A stretch of 64,000 nucleotides of DNA from Sternotherus odoratus (GCA_032164245.1 JAVMKO010000002.1:179310920-179374919), one strand, 5' to 3'; shown: positions 33,801-42,339, counted from the stretch's first letter. Numbers and translations: made by a program. The notes: generated by a model from the sequence alone, not told the origin.

Positions 33801-34895
33801 TGGACAGCACTTAACAAGTTTGTAAAGGCTGGATGCTTGTTTGTTATAGGGTAAAAATGTTTGTAATTAATTTACCCTGGACCTCACCCCAGATAATCAA
33901 CTGAGGGTATGTCTACACTACCTACCAGGCGGGCGGTGATCAATCCAGCAGGGGTTGATTTATCGTGTCTAGTCTAGATACAATAAATCGACCCCCAAGC
34001 GCTCTCCCGTCGACTTCTGTACTCCACCGCCCAAGTGTTTTAGGCCAACAATCTTTCACTCAGCAAACAAATCCAAATGTCTTACGGTAGTCTTTGCAGG
34101 CGCTACTGCTTAATACGTGAAGGCATCCTTGTATGCGTGCAGTACCTGTACTACCAATATGTGCTGTGACTCAATACATTTTAAATGATGTGTATTTGAG
34201 ATAACTTGAGTATGACTTGACATATCAAGCTAAATTCAGTTCTGTTCTTTCATGGATTATCCGTATTTTAGTTGACACAACACACTGTTATCGTACTACT
34301 GTGGTAAAAAGCTGTTTACTTTCCCCAGAAAGAACAACAGTGTTGGCCATTGTTTAAGTACAAAAAGTGATCACAAGTGGTAGGCTTTAGAAACAGAATC
34401 TTTTCATTCATTCCCCACCCCCAAAGGAAATCGGGGTTTTGCTGTGTCCTAAAGCCCCAAGTGTTTTATGTAGTCTGCTTTTGTACAACTCCCACTAGTT
34501 GCAATGGGACTAGGATTTCACTCCTAATGTTGGTGCTTGAGAACTCCCATGGCACATTATTTTATGGTCTCGTGAAAGCAGATTCCTCAGAAGTCTGTAA
34601 CTACAAGTTGTTAAAGTGCTAAAACGTCCACTATTCTTTTTTCTTTCCTTCTTCTTTTTAATCTTGTGCTAAGGTTGCCGGGGAGAGATATGTCTACAAA
34701 TTTGTTTGTGATCCCGAAGCGCTTTTCTCCATGGCCTTTCCAGACAACCAGCGCCCCTTGCTGAAGACGGACATGGAGCGGCACATCAATGAAGAGGATA
34801 CCGTGCCGCTGTCCCACTTTGACGAGAGCATGGTCTACATGCAGGAGGGCGGCTGCTGTAACACCCACCCCTATAATGAAGGCTATGTGTATTAA
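3558..34895 (+). CDS. ETV1: ETV1 (ER81) ETS transcription factor, 3' eight coding exons (partial gene)
   Basis: PEA3-subfamily ETS transcription factor that acts in the nucleus, binds GGAA sites and activates transcription downstream of RAS/MAPK signalling. Coding exons are 3558-3687, 5286-5474, 9068-9315, 22959-23027, 23696-23764, 28142-28311, 30938-31039 and 34674-34895. They give 398 residues ending in NEGYVY and a TAA stop. The two kinase sites RRQLSEP and RQMSEP are 25 residues apart, like human S191 and S216, so residue 1 here equals about human residue 80 and the protein would end at 477, the human length. Window-protein layout: IKKEP near the start, kinase sites at 112 and 137, IKQEP motifs in the 9068 and 28142 exons, ETS domain about 256-336, C-terminal tail to 398. 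The first 79 residues lie upstream of the window. ETV4 and ETV5 fit clearly less well. The exon at 22959 has a non-canonical donor, described separately. Confidence 0.97.
3688..5285 (+). other. ETV1: ETV1 intron (1.6 kb)
   Basis: Bounded by CAG|gtaaag and ctgttag. Around 4590-4720 it carries an old, diverged interspersed sequence (gacttcagcaggaccac ... gtgcttaact) of a type common in turtles; I cannot name the family. Nothing else recognised. Confidence 0.85.
5286..5474 (+). CDS. ETV1: ETV1 coding exon, Pro/Ser-rich linker
   Basis: 189 bp, phase 2 in and phase 2 out. It begins with the last base of Ser, then [20 protein letters not shown], and ends PMDH plus two bases of Arg. The acceptor is ctgttag and the donor CAG|gtaaaa. 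The peptide is a low-complexity Pro/Ser/Thr/His linker ([17 protein letters not shown]) between the activation domain and the central regulatory region, with several Ser/Thr-Pro sites that fit MAP kinase targets. No fold is expected here. The exon length is a multiple of three, so skipping it would keep the frame. Confidence 0.96.
6285..6358. repeat. 24-bp minisatellite, three units
   Basis: The unit ttgtatgggagcataagtaa plus four bases starts at 6285, 6309 and 6333. Units differ at one or two positions. It produces short repetitive ORFs on both strands that are not genes. Confidence 0.9.
8412..8583 (+). mobile_element. Tortoise-type tRNA-derived SINE (Cry family)
   Basis: A 5' tRNA-like head carries an RNA polymerase III A box (tagctcagtggtttgagca, 8422-8440) and B box (gagttcaatct, 8465-8475). 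A body with ggtcctgct and gagggctggactagct follows, ending ggtcccttctgattctatga. This is the head-body-tail order of the tRNA-Lys-related SINE of cryptodiran turtles. Its last about 30 bases match the 3' tail of turtle CR1 LINEs, the known source of its retrotransposition machinery. Short similar flanks (atcttattta / atcttgtctta) look like a degraded target duplication. It is the best species clue in the window. Confidence 0.88.
9068..9315 (+). CDS. ETV1: ETV1 coding exon with RSK/MSK phosphosites
   Basis: 248 bp. It opens [15 protein letters not shown], continues through [20 protein letters not shown], and ends [13 protein letters not shown] plus one base of Glu. The two RxxSEP motifs correspond to human ER81 S191 and S216, known RSK1/MSK1 sites that raise transactivation. 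MIKQEP is another SUMO-type motif. The acceptor is gtgccacag. The frame-correct donor is TTCAG|gtaggt. A second GT four bases downstream (gtaaga) makes this a tandem donor; its use would shift the frame. Confidence 0.96.
10072..10430. mobile_element. Non-autonomous hAT-like DNA transposon
   Basis: Ends are cagaggttcccaaactttt and, inverted, cagtggtctccaaac, typical hAT termini of the CAGNGGTTCTCAAAC kind. Flanks gttgaaat (10064-10071) and gtctaaat (10431-10438) match at 6 of 8 bases, fitting an 8-bp hAT target duplication. The interior is GC-rich without transposase. The flanks on both sides belong to another, older interspersed repeat (agttcctgccctggagag ...), so the insertion is nested. Long ORFs crossing it are not genes. 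Confidence 0.72.
12802..12832. repeat. (GT)n microsatellite
   Basis: About 15 uninterrupted GT units in the large ETV1 intron. Confidence 0.95.
14535..14600. repeat. 28-bp direct duplication, 38 bp apart
   Basis: 14535-14562 and 14573-14600 are identical (aaaaaacctagacaaataaa and eight more bases). A local duplication in AT-rich sequence. Confidence 0.9.
14940..15520 (-). mobile_element. Degenerate CR1 LINE fragment, minus strand
   Basis: Minus-strand translation shows reverse transcriptase C-terminal landmarks of the CR1 clade in order. [20 protein letters not shown] (15250-15345) resembles the SRSREVILPLYSALVR motif. Further along, in another frame, [20 protein letters not shown] resembles the FRLDIRKKFFTVRVV motif. 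Frameshifts and stops separate them. Boundaries are approximate. Confidence 0.55.
18470..18597. mobile_element. End of an AT-rich short interspersed element
   Basis: Contains atcatgatttaaatcaaatc near the right edge, itself nearly self-complementary (tgatttaaatca). This terminus is frequent in turtle genomes. Class unknown and the left end not found. Confidence 0.35.
19848..19970. mobile_element. Short TIR element with TA flanks (MITE)
   Basis: Inverted ends agggtgaccaga (19849-19860) and tctggtcaccct (19958-19969) are perfect complements, with TA at both junctions as for Tc1/mariner-type insertions. The interior has a poly-G run and two copies of a cgggact-type motif. A very common turtle element. 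Confidence 0.75.
22959..23027 (+). CDS. ETV1: ETV1 coding exon (69 bp) with non-canonical donor
   Basis: Encodes the last two bases of Glu, then [19 protein letters not shown] and RTE, plus the first base of Gly (23 codons in all). The acceptor cctttcag is good. The next exon starts in phase 1, so this exon must end with the G at 23027; the intron would then begin TTAAGT, not GT. TTAAGT differs from the ideal GTAAGT only at +1. The nearest real GT (23027-23028) would shorten the exon to 68 bp and shift the frame. Skipping the exon joins 9315 to 23696 in frame. The exon identity is certain; its end is set by reading frame. Confidence 0.88.
23028..23695 (+). other. ETV1: ETV1 intron (668 bp) starting TTAAGT
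   Basis: Left edge is set by reading frame and begins ttaagt; right edge is a normal tttacag acceptor. No repeat recognised inside. Confidence 0.8.
23696..23764 (+). CDS. ETV1: ETV1 coding exon with TCVVPE motif
   Basis: 69 bp, phase 1 in and out. It completes Gly, then [22 protein letters not shown], and the first base of Gly. The acceptor is tttacag and the donor ATG|gtatgt. The acidic FDDTCVVPE stretch contains the VP motif reported as a COP1 ubiquitin-ligase degron in ETV1; that assignment is family knowledge, not something proven here. The exon is separated from the 22959 exon by an intron of only 668 bp. Confidence 0.96.
24538..24855. mobile_element. Tigger/pogo-like non-autonomous DNA transposon
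   Basis: Left end caggagaacctcagagttatg; right end, inverted, tagtggaactgcaaagttatg. The termini are diverged inverted repeats of the CAGTAGAACCTCAGAGTTACG kind, with a second internal copy (cagagttatgaacaac). TA dinucleotides flank both ends (24536-24537, 24856-24857), as for pogo/Tigger insertions. No transposase coding remains. Confidence 0.62.
26371..26856. mobile_element. Palindromic Penelope-like element insertion with 12-bp target duplication
   Basis: Two arms, 26372-26586 and 26601-26815, are near-perfect reverse complements around a 14-base spacer, followed by a single-copy tail ending ctaacacggctacccctctg. Flanking copies of attcagtatgaa at 26359-26370 and 26857-26868 are a 12-bp target duplication. 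The repeat is the common turtle one with agcccacgaaagctcatg and cttatagactaacag motifs. The right arm carries a complete hammerhead-type core (listed separately). Confidence 0.78.
26730..26769 (+). ncRNA. Hammerhead ribozyme motif in Penelope-like repeat
   Basis: Order and spacing fit a type I hammerhead. Stem I 5' strand tcat (26730-26733); CTGATGA (26734-26740); stem II gtggg/cccac (26742-26746 and 26753-26757) with a short loop; GAAA (26758-26761); a minimal helix III of one A-T pair (A26761 with T26764) closed by gc; then C26765 as the cleavage-site base and stem I 3' strand atga (26766-26769). Penelope-like elements are known to carry hammerheads with very short helix III. The stem I is only 4 bp, so activity is uncertain. 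Confidence 0.62.
28142..28311 (+). CDS. ETV1: ETV1 coding exon, first half of ETS domain
   Basis: 170 bp, phase 1 in and phase 0 out. It encodes [20 protein letters not shown] followed by [20 protein letters not shown] and [21 protein letters not shown] is the SUMO-type motif just before the DNA-binding domain, in the region that autoinhibits PEA3 factors. The ETS domain starts at LQLWQF; two of its three conserved tryptophans are visible here (LQLW and IAW). The acceptor is gtgtgtag, a weak tract, and the donor is GAG|gtgggt. Confidence 0.97.
28662..28678. repeat. Poly-C run (17 C)
   Basis: Seventeen consecutive C; the true length is likely uncertain in the assembly. Confidence 0.9.
29335..29373. 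repeat. (TCCCTC)n hexanucleotide repeat
   Basis: About 6.5 perfect units of a pure polypyrimidine hexamer followed by a ctttctctctc tail. Such mirror-symmetric tracts can form triplex DNA. Confidence 0.92.
29995..30292. mobile_element. GC-rich palindromic TIR element (copy 1 of family with gataaatcgat core)
   Basis: Starts near ggggaaggaattgaccgaag and ends tagtgaagacctaccctaag. It contains cagctacatgaataacgcagctg and acgataaatcgatca, both nearly self-complementary. The same family occurs at 33904-34031 and 53871-54036. No coding capacity. Likely a MITE; superfamily not determined. Confidence 0.68.
30938..31039 (+). CDS. ETV1: ETV1 coding exon, ETS recognition helix
   Basis: 102 bp, in phase 0 at both ends. 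It encodes [20 protein letters not shown] and [14 protein letters not shown]. This holds the third conserved ETS tryptophan (RRW) and recognition helix 3. Its two arginines in [11 protein letters not shown] are the residues that contact the GGA core in ETS-DNA structures. The acceptor is ctgtggcag and the donor AAG|gtgagc. Skipping would be in frame but would remove DNA binding. Confidence 0.97.
32755..33777 (-). mobile_element. Probable solo LTR of an endogenous retrovirus or LTR retrotransposon, minus strand
   Basis: On the minus strand the sequence runs from tgtgacgtt to ...ggca, has a TATAAAA box at about 33326-33332 and an AATAAA signal at 33069-33074, in U3-R-U5 order about 260 bp apart. 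Flanks ggtgt (32750-32754) and ggtat (33778-33782) match at 4 of 5 bases, fitting a 5-bp target duplication. The sequence resembles a repeat frequent in turtle genomes. No internal gag, pol or env sequence is present. Edges are inferred from the TG...CA rule. Confidence 0.52.
33904..34031. mobile_element. TIR element, truncated (copy 2 of the gataaatcgat family)
   Basis: Begins agggtatgtctacactacct and contains gttgatttatcgtgtctag followed by its inverse (ctagatacaataaatcgac), then ctcccgtcgacttctgtactcc. It is the reverse orientation of the 30 kb copy and lacks the other terminus. Confidence 0.7.
34674..34895 (+). CDS. ETV1: ETV1 last coding exon, end of ETS domain and C-terminal tail
   Basis: 222 bp including the TAA stop at 34893-34895. 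It encodes [20 protein letters not shown], which closes the ETS domain (YVYKFVCD, last beta strand), then the C-terminal activation tail with [20 protein letters not shown] and ending [13 protein letters not shown]. The acceptor is tgctaag. The tail differs from the human protein at single positions, for example NTHPY where human has NPHPY. A second in-frame TAG follows one codon after the stop. Confidence 0.97.
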   Translation, partial: VAGERYVYKFVCDPEALFSMAFPDNQRPLLKTDMERHINEEDTVPLSHFDESMVYMQEGGCCNTHPYNEGYVY

Positions 34896-36904
34896 TAGCA
34901 ATGACAGAAAAGGGGACTCCTCCCCTGTGCTTCTCCTCTATCACAAGATCCAGAGGAGAGCAGAATCCACTTCAGTTTGTTTTTTAAATAGTACACTAAA
35001 AGGGGCTTTTCCTGTTGCATTACTCCTATGTTCTGCCATGGACAGCGCACTTTATTTGAAAGGAGAGGGTTGGAATCTAAACGTTTATTCTGTGCAACAG
35101 GAGGAAAAGGGTGGGTTTACTTTTTACTTAAGTTTGGGAAGGGAACATACAGGTTTTAAGTACAATGAAGCTATATCGTCTGTTTTGTTTCATATTGGCA
35201 TAAGATATTGTACATTTTCTCTGGGTATCCATAGTACAGTTAATTCTTATTGTGTAAATTAACTGTTTGGATATTATCAGAGTTCCATGCCTTTGGCATT
35301 TGTCTCTGGTCATTCCTAATTGTCTTTCTGCAGTTATAAAGAGGATCAAAGCATAGATTGCAGGATTTAATGTAAAAGCTAGACATGACAGACTCTCCAT
35401 CTTTCATTTACACATTCAAACATCTTTTTGTCATTCTGTTTGTCTTTTATTTTCTTTCCTTCCATTTCCTTTGCAACATAAATAAGTTATTTAATCAATA
35501 GGAATTAACTGTACTAAGTCACATATCTAATTATGCTGTTTAGACACAGCAAGCACTCCTTGAGAAAAATATCCAATACACTAAATAGGTACTTTAGTAA
35601 TTTTTAGACACGGTACCCATTAATATGCATTTAAACCTTTTACTGCTGTGTTATGTTGATAACATATATAAATACTAGATAACGCTAATGCTTCTGCTGC
35701 TGTCTTTTTCTGTAATATTCTCTTTGATGCTGAATTTACTATGACCATTTATAAGCAATGCTGTAACTACATAGCATTTCAGGACAAAATAGATGACTTG
35801 AACCATTTATTGCTTAGAAAATAGCTTACGCCATAGCTGTGCTATAAGCAGCTTTTATGCGCATCGACAAATGAATAGTAAGCTTCAGCTTGCTAAGGGA
35901 AGCTCTGCGGAACCTTTTGTAACTTTCGGTGGAATGGAGACTTATGCGAACTGTCAAAGAACACAATGAAGTCGCTGTATGACGTTGTAGTGCTGGCACT
36001 GATGTTATCAACCAACTTGTTTTGGACACTAAATGTAAATGTGATCAGATATGTTTGGAAGACGATTTAAAGTTTTGAGGGGGTTTTTTTGTTTTGTTTT
36101 AGATCATTTTATTTTTGAGAGAGGGTAATCTTGAAAAAGCAAGACACATTATTCTACATGTAAACAAAAAGAAAAAAAAAGTTTTAAATATTTATGAGCA
36201 CCTTTTCTGATATGTAACATTTCCAAGTTTGAAGAGGGTAAAAAATGGGATTTGAACAGCCCCGTGAAATTTTAAAAGCTGTTACTTCACAGGAGTGCCT
36301 CACTTTCCAGTTTTGTAACGAATCCCGGGGAGGAAGGAAAGATGAAATCATAAACATAACACAACAATAATTATAAGAGAGATGATTTCAAAGTAGCTTA
36401 ATTTTCTACTCAATGTTAACCAAGAAACCAGTAAGCTATAAATGATTTCTTATGCAATTCATTCAAAATTAAAAAGCAGTGACAACTAGAGACCAAAGGT
36501 GCAGAAGAACTCTCTGGGCATGCATCTAATTCACCTTAATCCCATAGGGCAACATATTTTATGGGTATATATATGCCTTAATGTGCCATCTTGTTCTGTT
36601 AATAATTTATAGGTCTCAATGGCACTTACAATTTCAATGATCAACCCAAAATCAAAGCAAAACCACTGAAGCTGCAGCAGTTTCATTAAGAAGGAGAAAA
36701 CTCAGAACTTTGAACATTGTAGCTTCCATTGAAATAAGGTTTGAAGGAAATACGTTTTGATTAAAAGTCCTTTGATCCGTTTTGATTCCATTAATGTCAT
36801 TGTGGAGCACTTCCTGGCTGGAGCAGGGCATTGGTGGGAGGGGGTGAGTTAAAAAAGAAAAAGAGAGAGAGAACATTGCATCAAATGTGTAATATTTAAA
36901 GAGA

Positions 36905-36908
<4 letters not shown>

Positions 36909-36936
<28 letters not shown>

Positions 36937-36938
36937 AT

Positions 36939-36969
<31 letters not shown>

Positions 36970-36977
36970 TACACAGT
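36909..36977. repeat. (TG)n followed by (CA)n microsatellite in the ETV1 3' UTR
   Basis: About 14 TG units run directly into two CA tracts separated by short TA/AT steps. The two halves are complementary, so a transcript across it could form a hairpin. It lies about 2 kb past the stop codon and upstream of the candidate AATAAA. Confidence 0.85.
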
Positions 36978-37148
36978 GTATGGTAGTGACTCACTGAACA
37001 AAACAAGCAATCAGCCCAACATTACATGATCTCCCAGCAAAAGAAGAAAGGCTTTCATTGAACTGATTAACCCTTTTGAAATTGTACCTAAAAGGCTTAT
37101 TTAAAGTTCTGGTTTTATTACATTTTTTGTTTTGTTTTCAGGTAGATT

Positions 37149-37154
37149 AATAAA
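37149..37154 (+). promoter_or_regulatory. Candidate poly(A) signal AATAAA
   Basis: Canonical hexamer 2.25 kb past the ETV1 stop. A T/G-rich run (ttcttgtgtatttta) lies about 25-40 bases downstream, as expected for a downstream element. Not proven to be used. Confidence 0.35.
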
Positions 37155-37170
37155 TCTGGCAGCTGATTTC

Positions 37171-39242
37171 TGCAAGATTCTTGTGTATTTTAATTGGAGA
37201 GGAGCTTATTATAATGTGGTATAAAGTCCTCCTTTTGGAAGAAAGGAACTGACGAGTCTGTTTGAGTGGCTAACATTGCTGCTTACAAAACGTTACAGGA
37301 AAAAAAGGGGACCAGACAGTGTGTATGTGATTATATCATGAAATTAAACCAATATTTATGATGCCAAGGCAAGTATGTTTGGCAGAGGGATGGGGAAATG
37401 CTTGACTGCACTTGGGTCAAGTCCATCCTTAAAGAACAGTTGCAGCGAGTGAAGGGCATCTGTTTTGCTTGGGTTTTTTATTTAATAGCAGACAGCACCT
37501 TGGTGACGTGCAAAAGATGAACTACTATAGCAGAGACACGGCAAGTCTTTGACTAGTTAATGGCTCTACATGTGGACACTCGCTTCTCATGAAGGAGGTT
37601 AGGCCAGGTTCTTCATGTAAGTGCAACTATTGCTCACTAGTCCTACTTAACACTTTCAGTGAGTACTGTTTCCAAATGTGCTTATCTGAAAGGGGATGAT
37701 GAGGTTTCATTACTACAGTGCTTTAAAACTGTACGGCATTAGAGATGCCAAATATTATGTATTATTTTTATCTTCAAAGTGCCGCACATACCCACCAGTC
37801 CTTGCCAGTGCCTCTAAGTTGGTTGGCTAAAAAGAACTATTACTCCCGTCTCACCGTATGAACTGGGGCCGTTTCACTTCCCTAGTGAATGGTATGCCCC
37901 ATTCCTTGCTGTGGAAAAAAGAATTTTGTAACAACTTGTTACAAGAAATTCCTGTAATAAGCGTTCAAGGTACGCTGCCATTGAGCCATGCAGATGACGA
38001 CAGCGGAGTTGCCAAAGAGAGCATACGTAGGCTGCAAGGGGTGGGGGATCAAATCTCAGACCAATGCTGTATGTCTACCTTCAAAAAAACACTAGCTCAT
38101 CTCTTACTCTGAGAACCCACTTTCTACTAATGCTGTTACCAGCAGTATTATCAGTCCTGTTGGGGGGAGTCCGAAACATGCACTCAACGCCATTGATAGC
38201 AGAGGAATGGAGCCTGCTATAGTGCTAGGAGGAAGCTAACCGAGAGAGACAGTGATGATACTTGAGAGCATCTGGGCTTGCATTTGCTTCTTGTGATTCT
38301 CAGTCGCTTCTTTGTTGCTTTCCATGCTAGTTCCATAGGCCGTGCCCTTTGCCAGTTGAGACCACAGTCAGACTTGCCTTACACTGAGGAGAAGGTGGCA
38401 GAACAGCACGACACTTGGGGCCACAGATATTTCAAAGTCCTCCTCTCTGGACCGAATTAATATGATTACTATGCAACCTGCAGTATATGCTATGCCACTA
38501 AAGGTGTTACTTGGGGAAAGAATGCTAGAAGCAGAAAGTTGAGGGATTTGTGTCATTCGTTTTTCTTACCAATGCTCCATTTGTGTATTGAAGTCTTGTT
38601 ACGGTAGTTCTTCATTCTCCCATGATTTCTCAATGAGTAGTGTGTTCCGTTGCCGGTGCTGTGGCATTTATGGCACCCCGAGCAGTTGGCACTTCAGTAG
38701 CGTGTTGAACATACTGCAAAGAACTGCGCCGTGACTTTCAACCAAAGCCTGCCACTAGGAGTGGCATGTACGTAAATTGCTACATCACCGCAGTGGGACT
38801 ACTGGGAGTCGCTGCTGTCCCAAAGCTCCCTCCTATATAGGGGGGAGCACACTCCCTTCACAAATTGCAACATTTGCTCCACTGTAGGGCCAACCAAGAC
38901 CAAACGCTGGTGAGGTGGGGACCATCACACGCACCTGCTCCCGTGGGGGGTGAAGTGTGACCCAGGAGATTTAGCAGAGAGCAGTCTCTGCCCATTGAAG
39001 AACAGAGGGCCTGATCTCAGCCCTATCCTGGGGTGGAGGGGCTAAAGGGGAAACTTATGTTGTTTTCCTGCCTGCCCTAGCTGGGGGTCAGCTATAATCT
39101 GGCCCTTACCAACTGGAAATCCAGAGTAGAAGGTGCTGGAAAATAGAAGGAAATATAAATGGGAGAATAGATGTGTACATTTGCTTTCCTGATCTAATTA
39201 ATTAGTGAAGGATGGTGCAGCCAGGGGATGAGGGGAAGAATG
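37171..39242. other. Downstream of ETV1, no gene recognised
   Basis: Unique-looking sequence that may include a longer ETV1 3' UTR (ATTAAA at 37343). Short ORFs here have no recognisable family. Confidence 0.6.
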
Positions 39243-39978
39243 TATAGAATCATAAGAGTGGAAGGGACTCTGAGGGGTCATCTAGTCCAGTCCCCTGCAC
39301 TCATGGCAGAACTATATTATCTAGACCATCCCTGACAGGAGTTTGTCTGACCTGCTTTTAAAAACCTCCAATGACGGAGATTCCACAATCTCCCTAGGCA
39401 ATTTATTCCAGTGCTTAACTGCCCTCACAGGAAGTTTTTCCTAATGTCCAGCCTAAACCTCCCTTGCTGCAATTTAAGCCCATTGCTTCTTGTCCTATTC
39501 TCAGAGCTTAAGAAGGACAATTTTTTTCCTGTGTAACAACCTTTCATGTATTTGAAAACTGTTATCATGACCCCTCTGTCGTCTCTTTTTCAGACTAAAC
39601 AAACTCATTTTTTTCAATCTTCCCTCACAGATAATGTTTTCTAGACCTTTAATCTTTTGTGTTGCTCTTCTCTGGACTTCTCCCAATTTGTCCACATCCT
39701 ACCTGAAATGTGGCTCCAAGAACTGGACACAATACTCCAGTTGAGGCCTAATGAGCATGGAGTAGAGCAGAAGAATTTTGTCTCGTGTCTTGCTTACAAC
39801 ACTCCTGCTAATATATCCCAAAATGATGTTTGTTTGTTTTTTCAACAGTGTTACACTCTTGACTCTAGCTTATGGGCCACTATGATCCCCAGATCCCTTT
39901 CCGCGGTGCTCCTTCCTAAGCAGTCATTTCCCATTTTTGTATGGGTGCAAAAGATTGTTCCTTCCTAAATGGAGAAGC
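39243..39978 (-). mobile_element. 5'-truncated CR1 LINE, 3' end of reverse transcriptase plus tail, minus strand
   Basis: Minus-strand reading gives the C-terminal CR1 reverse transcriptase block: KTRDKILLLYSMLIRPQLEY, then VQRRATQKIKGLENI, LKKMSLFSLKKRRQRGHD, GLKLQQGRFRLDIRKNF, and after the stop the tail ggactggactagatgacccc ending cttatgattctat. Stops and frameshifts show it is dead. The right (5') edge at about 39978 is where similarity stops, the usual CR1 truncation. The tail matches that of the SINE at 8.4 kb. Confidence 0.85.
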
Positions 39979-41116
39979 AGTGGAAGGGCTGGGGGGGGGG
40001 GGGGTTCACCCACTTCCCATGTTCTTAGATATGTCTGGGCAGATCGGGAGGCGACTGGGATGTCAAAAGGACATGTGCCAGAGAGCTGGGAGCCAGAGCT
40101 ATTTCAACCAAAAGGGAACTATCAGGAGCTGTGTGCCCAGCCTTCCCCATCCCATCAGACCTTGGATATTACTCTACAAATGAGGGGCGAGACATATAGA
40201 AAAGCTGCCGAGAACTGAAACAGGTTCATGCCTCCTCTGGAGCAGTAATCAGGCATTGATGCCATCTTCTGTGGCAAAGGGAGCCAAAATTTTGGTTCAG
40301 TGATGGCTTTCAGCAGTGACCACTTGTGGTTGGTTATTACACGGCTGCTTAAGAAATGTGCAGGGTTGCTATTCACATCGGGAAGGTTCAGAGTTAGTGA
40401 GGTTACCTCATTGTGATGACAGCAAATTCGCAGCCTGATGCCTTTCTGGCAGCGAGGGGATGACCAAGTCTGACCTCATTTGTTTATGTAATGTAGTGTG
40501 GAGGTGTGGTCTATCACTATCTACACCTGGGAACTCCACCGAACAGGGAGATGGCGCACAGCTGCAAAGAAAAACCAGCAGCTCTGAGTATCAGAGTCAG
40601 TGGCGCAGCAGAAATCATTTCTTGCCGGTACGGCACACATGGGAAGGACATAAGGCAGGGGCGGAGGGGATGGGGGACGGACGTGACCGACTTTGAGCAG
40701 GACTGGGTCTCTCTTGTTCATGTGATGTTTGGCTGGGATGTACACTTACTGCTGCCATAGTTATGGGGAAGGGCCACATGAGATATATGGCAAGCTGCAT
40801 CTCACGTGTGCATGCTAACAAGTGACCTAGGAGCCCCAGATATGTATTCACCGTTCTTTCCATGTTACTTGTTTGCACAGCTCCTTGTGAGTTACACAGC
40901 TCCACCTACTTGACTGACCTTTTAGATCACACACAACCCCCATGGCAGCACACATTTTGTGTATCCCAGGAAAAACTATTTTCAGACTGAGAGCTTAAAA
41001 TAAGGGCATTAGAACAATTTCTGGTATGTCTCTGCCTGTAATGCCAGGTGCCTGAGGATATCCCATGAGCGCAAGAGACTGCACTAGCCTGCACTCTCAA
41101 GGTCCTTTCCAATCCT
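39979..41116. other. Intergenic, mixed sequence
   Basis: Begins with a 14-18 base poly-G run (about 39990-40004). ORFs on both strands here show no recognisable domain. No gene called. Confidence 0.5.
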
Positions 41117-42066
41117 ATGTCTACACTGGACCTAGAGGTATAATTTACAGCTTGGTTAGACATACATGCACTAGCTCTGGGATGTGTAAGCAGAGAGTGG
41201 GGCTGATGGTGTATGCATGAATGGGGAGTGGGGGGGGGTTGTGTGTGTTTACGGGGCTGTCATGGGGGATGTGCAGGAAGTGTGGGGGCTGTTGGAGGTG
41301 TGTGGGGGTGATGACAGCCACTAGCCATGAGCCCAGGGAGTGACTTTGTGGACAGCAGACTCCGGGCTCATTTCCAGGCGTTTCGCTGAGCATCCATGGC
41401 TCCAGCACTCATTGCGGGTTGGTGGCCCTGGCCCAGCCTGGCCACGAGCGGTAACAGCACAGAGTGCTGGCCCCGGGCAGCTCCTCTTGCTGGACTGTGA
41501 GCAGTGCCTAGATAAGGTCAGGCCAGCGGTAGCGGAGGCTTCTGACATTTCAGTATCCCAGAACAACCTATGCCACCCCCAACTCAGAACCACCTGCTGC
41601 CGTGCCCAGGCACCATGATTCCTCCCCCCCGGCCCCCGGCCACAGTTGACACCATGACAGAACCTGCCTGGAGGGCGGTGCCTGGGCCACCGCACATCCC
41701 CGCTTCCTATATGAGCCACAGTAGAATTTATAGGTTCAAGAATAGCAGCCGTGTTAGTCTGTATCCGTAAAAAAAGCCAGGAATACTTGTAGCACCTTAG
41801 AGACTAACTAGTTTATTTCAGCATAAGCTTTCGTGGATGGCCGGAATGCTGCCCCTAGTATTATGCTGCCCTAAGCATGTGCTTGTTATGCTGGTGCCTA
41901 GAGCCACCCCCTGCCAAGTACAGCCCTCCCCCCCCAGCTCATCCTATGTACATAACACTGCAACCACACCTTTATTTTTAGTGTACTAGCTCCATCAGAG
42001 TTCATGCAAGTATGTCTGCTCAAGCTGGAATTTACACTTCTGAGGTCCTGTGAAGACATACTCTAA
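41117..42066. mobile_element. TIR element split by later insertions
   Basis: Left segment 41117-41180 (atgtctacactggacctaga ... cttggttagacatacatgca) and right segment about 41985-42066 are diverged inverted copies of each other: reversed, the right reads tatgtcttcacaggacctca ... cttgagcagacatacttgca. The middle (about 41180-41985) contains other repeats, including a Penelope-like piece and the end of a GC-rich element. Confidence 0.55.
41740..41838 (-). mobile_element. Penelope-like repeat fragment
   Basis: Contains agcagccgtgttagtctgta, gtagcaccttagagactaac and gcataagctttcgtgg, the same terminal block as the insertions at 26.4, 42.5 and 53.5 kb. The hammerhead orientation is minus; only the GAAA side is present before the sequence changes at gatgg. 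Confidence 0.7.
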
Positions 42067-42339
42067 GTTAGGAAGGGTGAGAATCTAAGTTGTGCCTCTA
42101 AATGGGCATTGCACAAAATTTGAAGTCTAGGGGCCATCCAAGTCCCTTTGTCATCAGAGCAGAGAGGCCTCTGCACTCCAGGCTCAGTCTTCTCCTGACT
42201 TGCTTTTCTATACCTTAAAAGTGTAAGTACTTTGTAATCTGGGACCATTCCAGAACTAAAAGCTCCCTCTCCTTCCTAATGATAGAAAGGTTTGCTTCTA
42301 GGTCTACAGGGCTGTGAAATATTACCCCCAAAGATATGA

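Larger units (their letters stand above)
31040..34673 (+). other. ETV1: ETV1 last intron (3.6 kb)
   Basis: Bounded by AAG|gtgagc and tgctaag. About 1 kb is a probable solo LTR and a short TIR element follows; the rest shows nothing recognised. Confidence 0.85.
34896..37170 (+). other. ETV1: ETV1 3' untranslated region (end uncertain)
   Basis: Sequence directly after the stop codon, AT-rich, with no recognised mobile element for over 2 kb, as expected of a retained 3' UTR. Candidate polyadenylation hexamers are ATTAAA at 36478-36483, AATAAA at 37149-37154 (followed by a GU-rich stretch) and ATTAAA at 37343-37348. Human ETV1 transcripts have long 3' UTRs, so the transcript may run further, up to the CR1 copy at 39243. 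The boundary given is the AATAAA site plus about 15 bases and is an inference. Confidence 0.5.
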
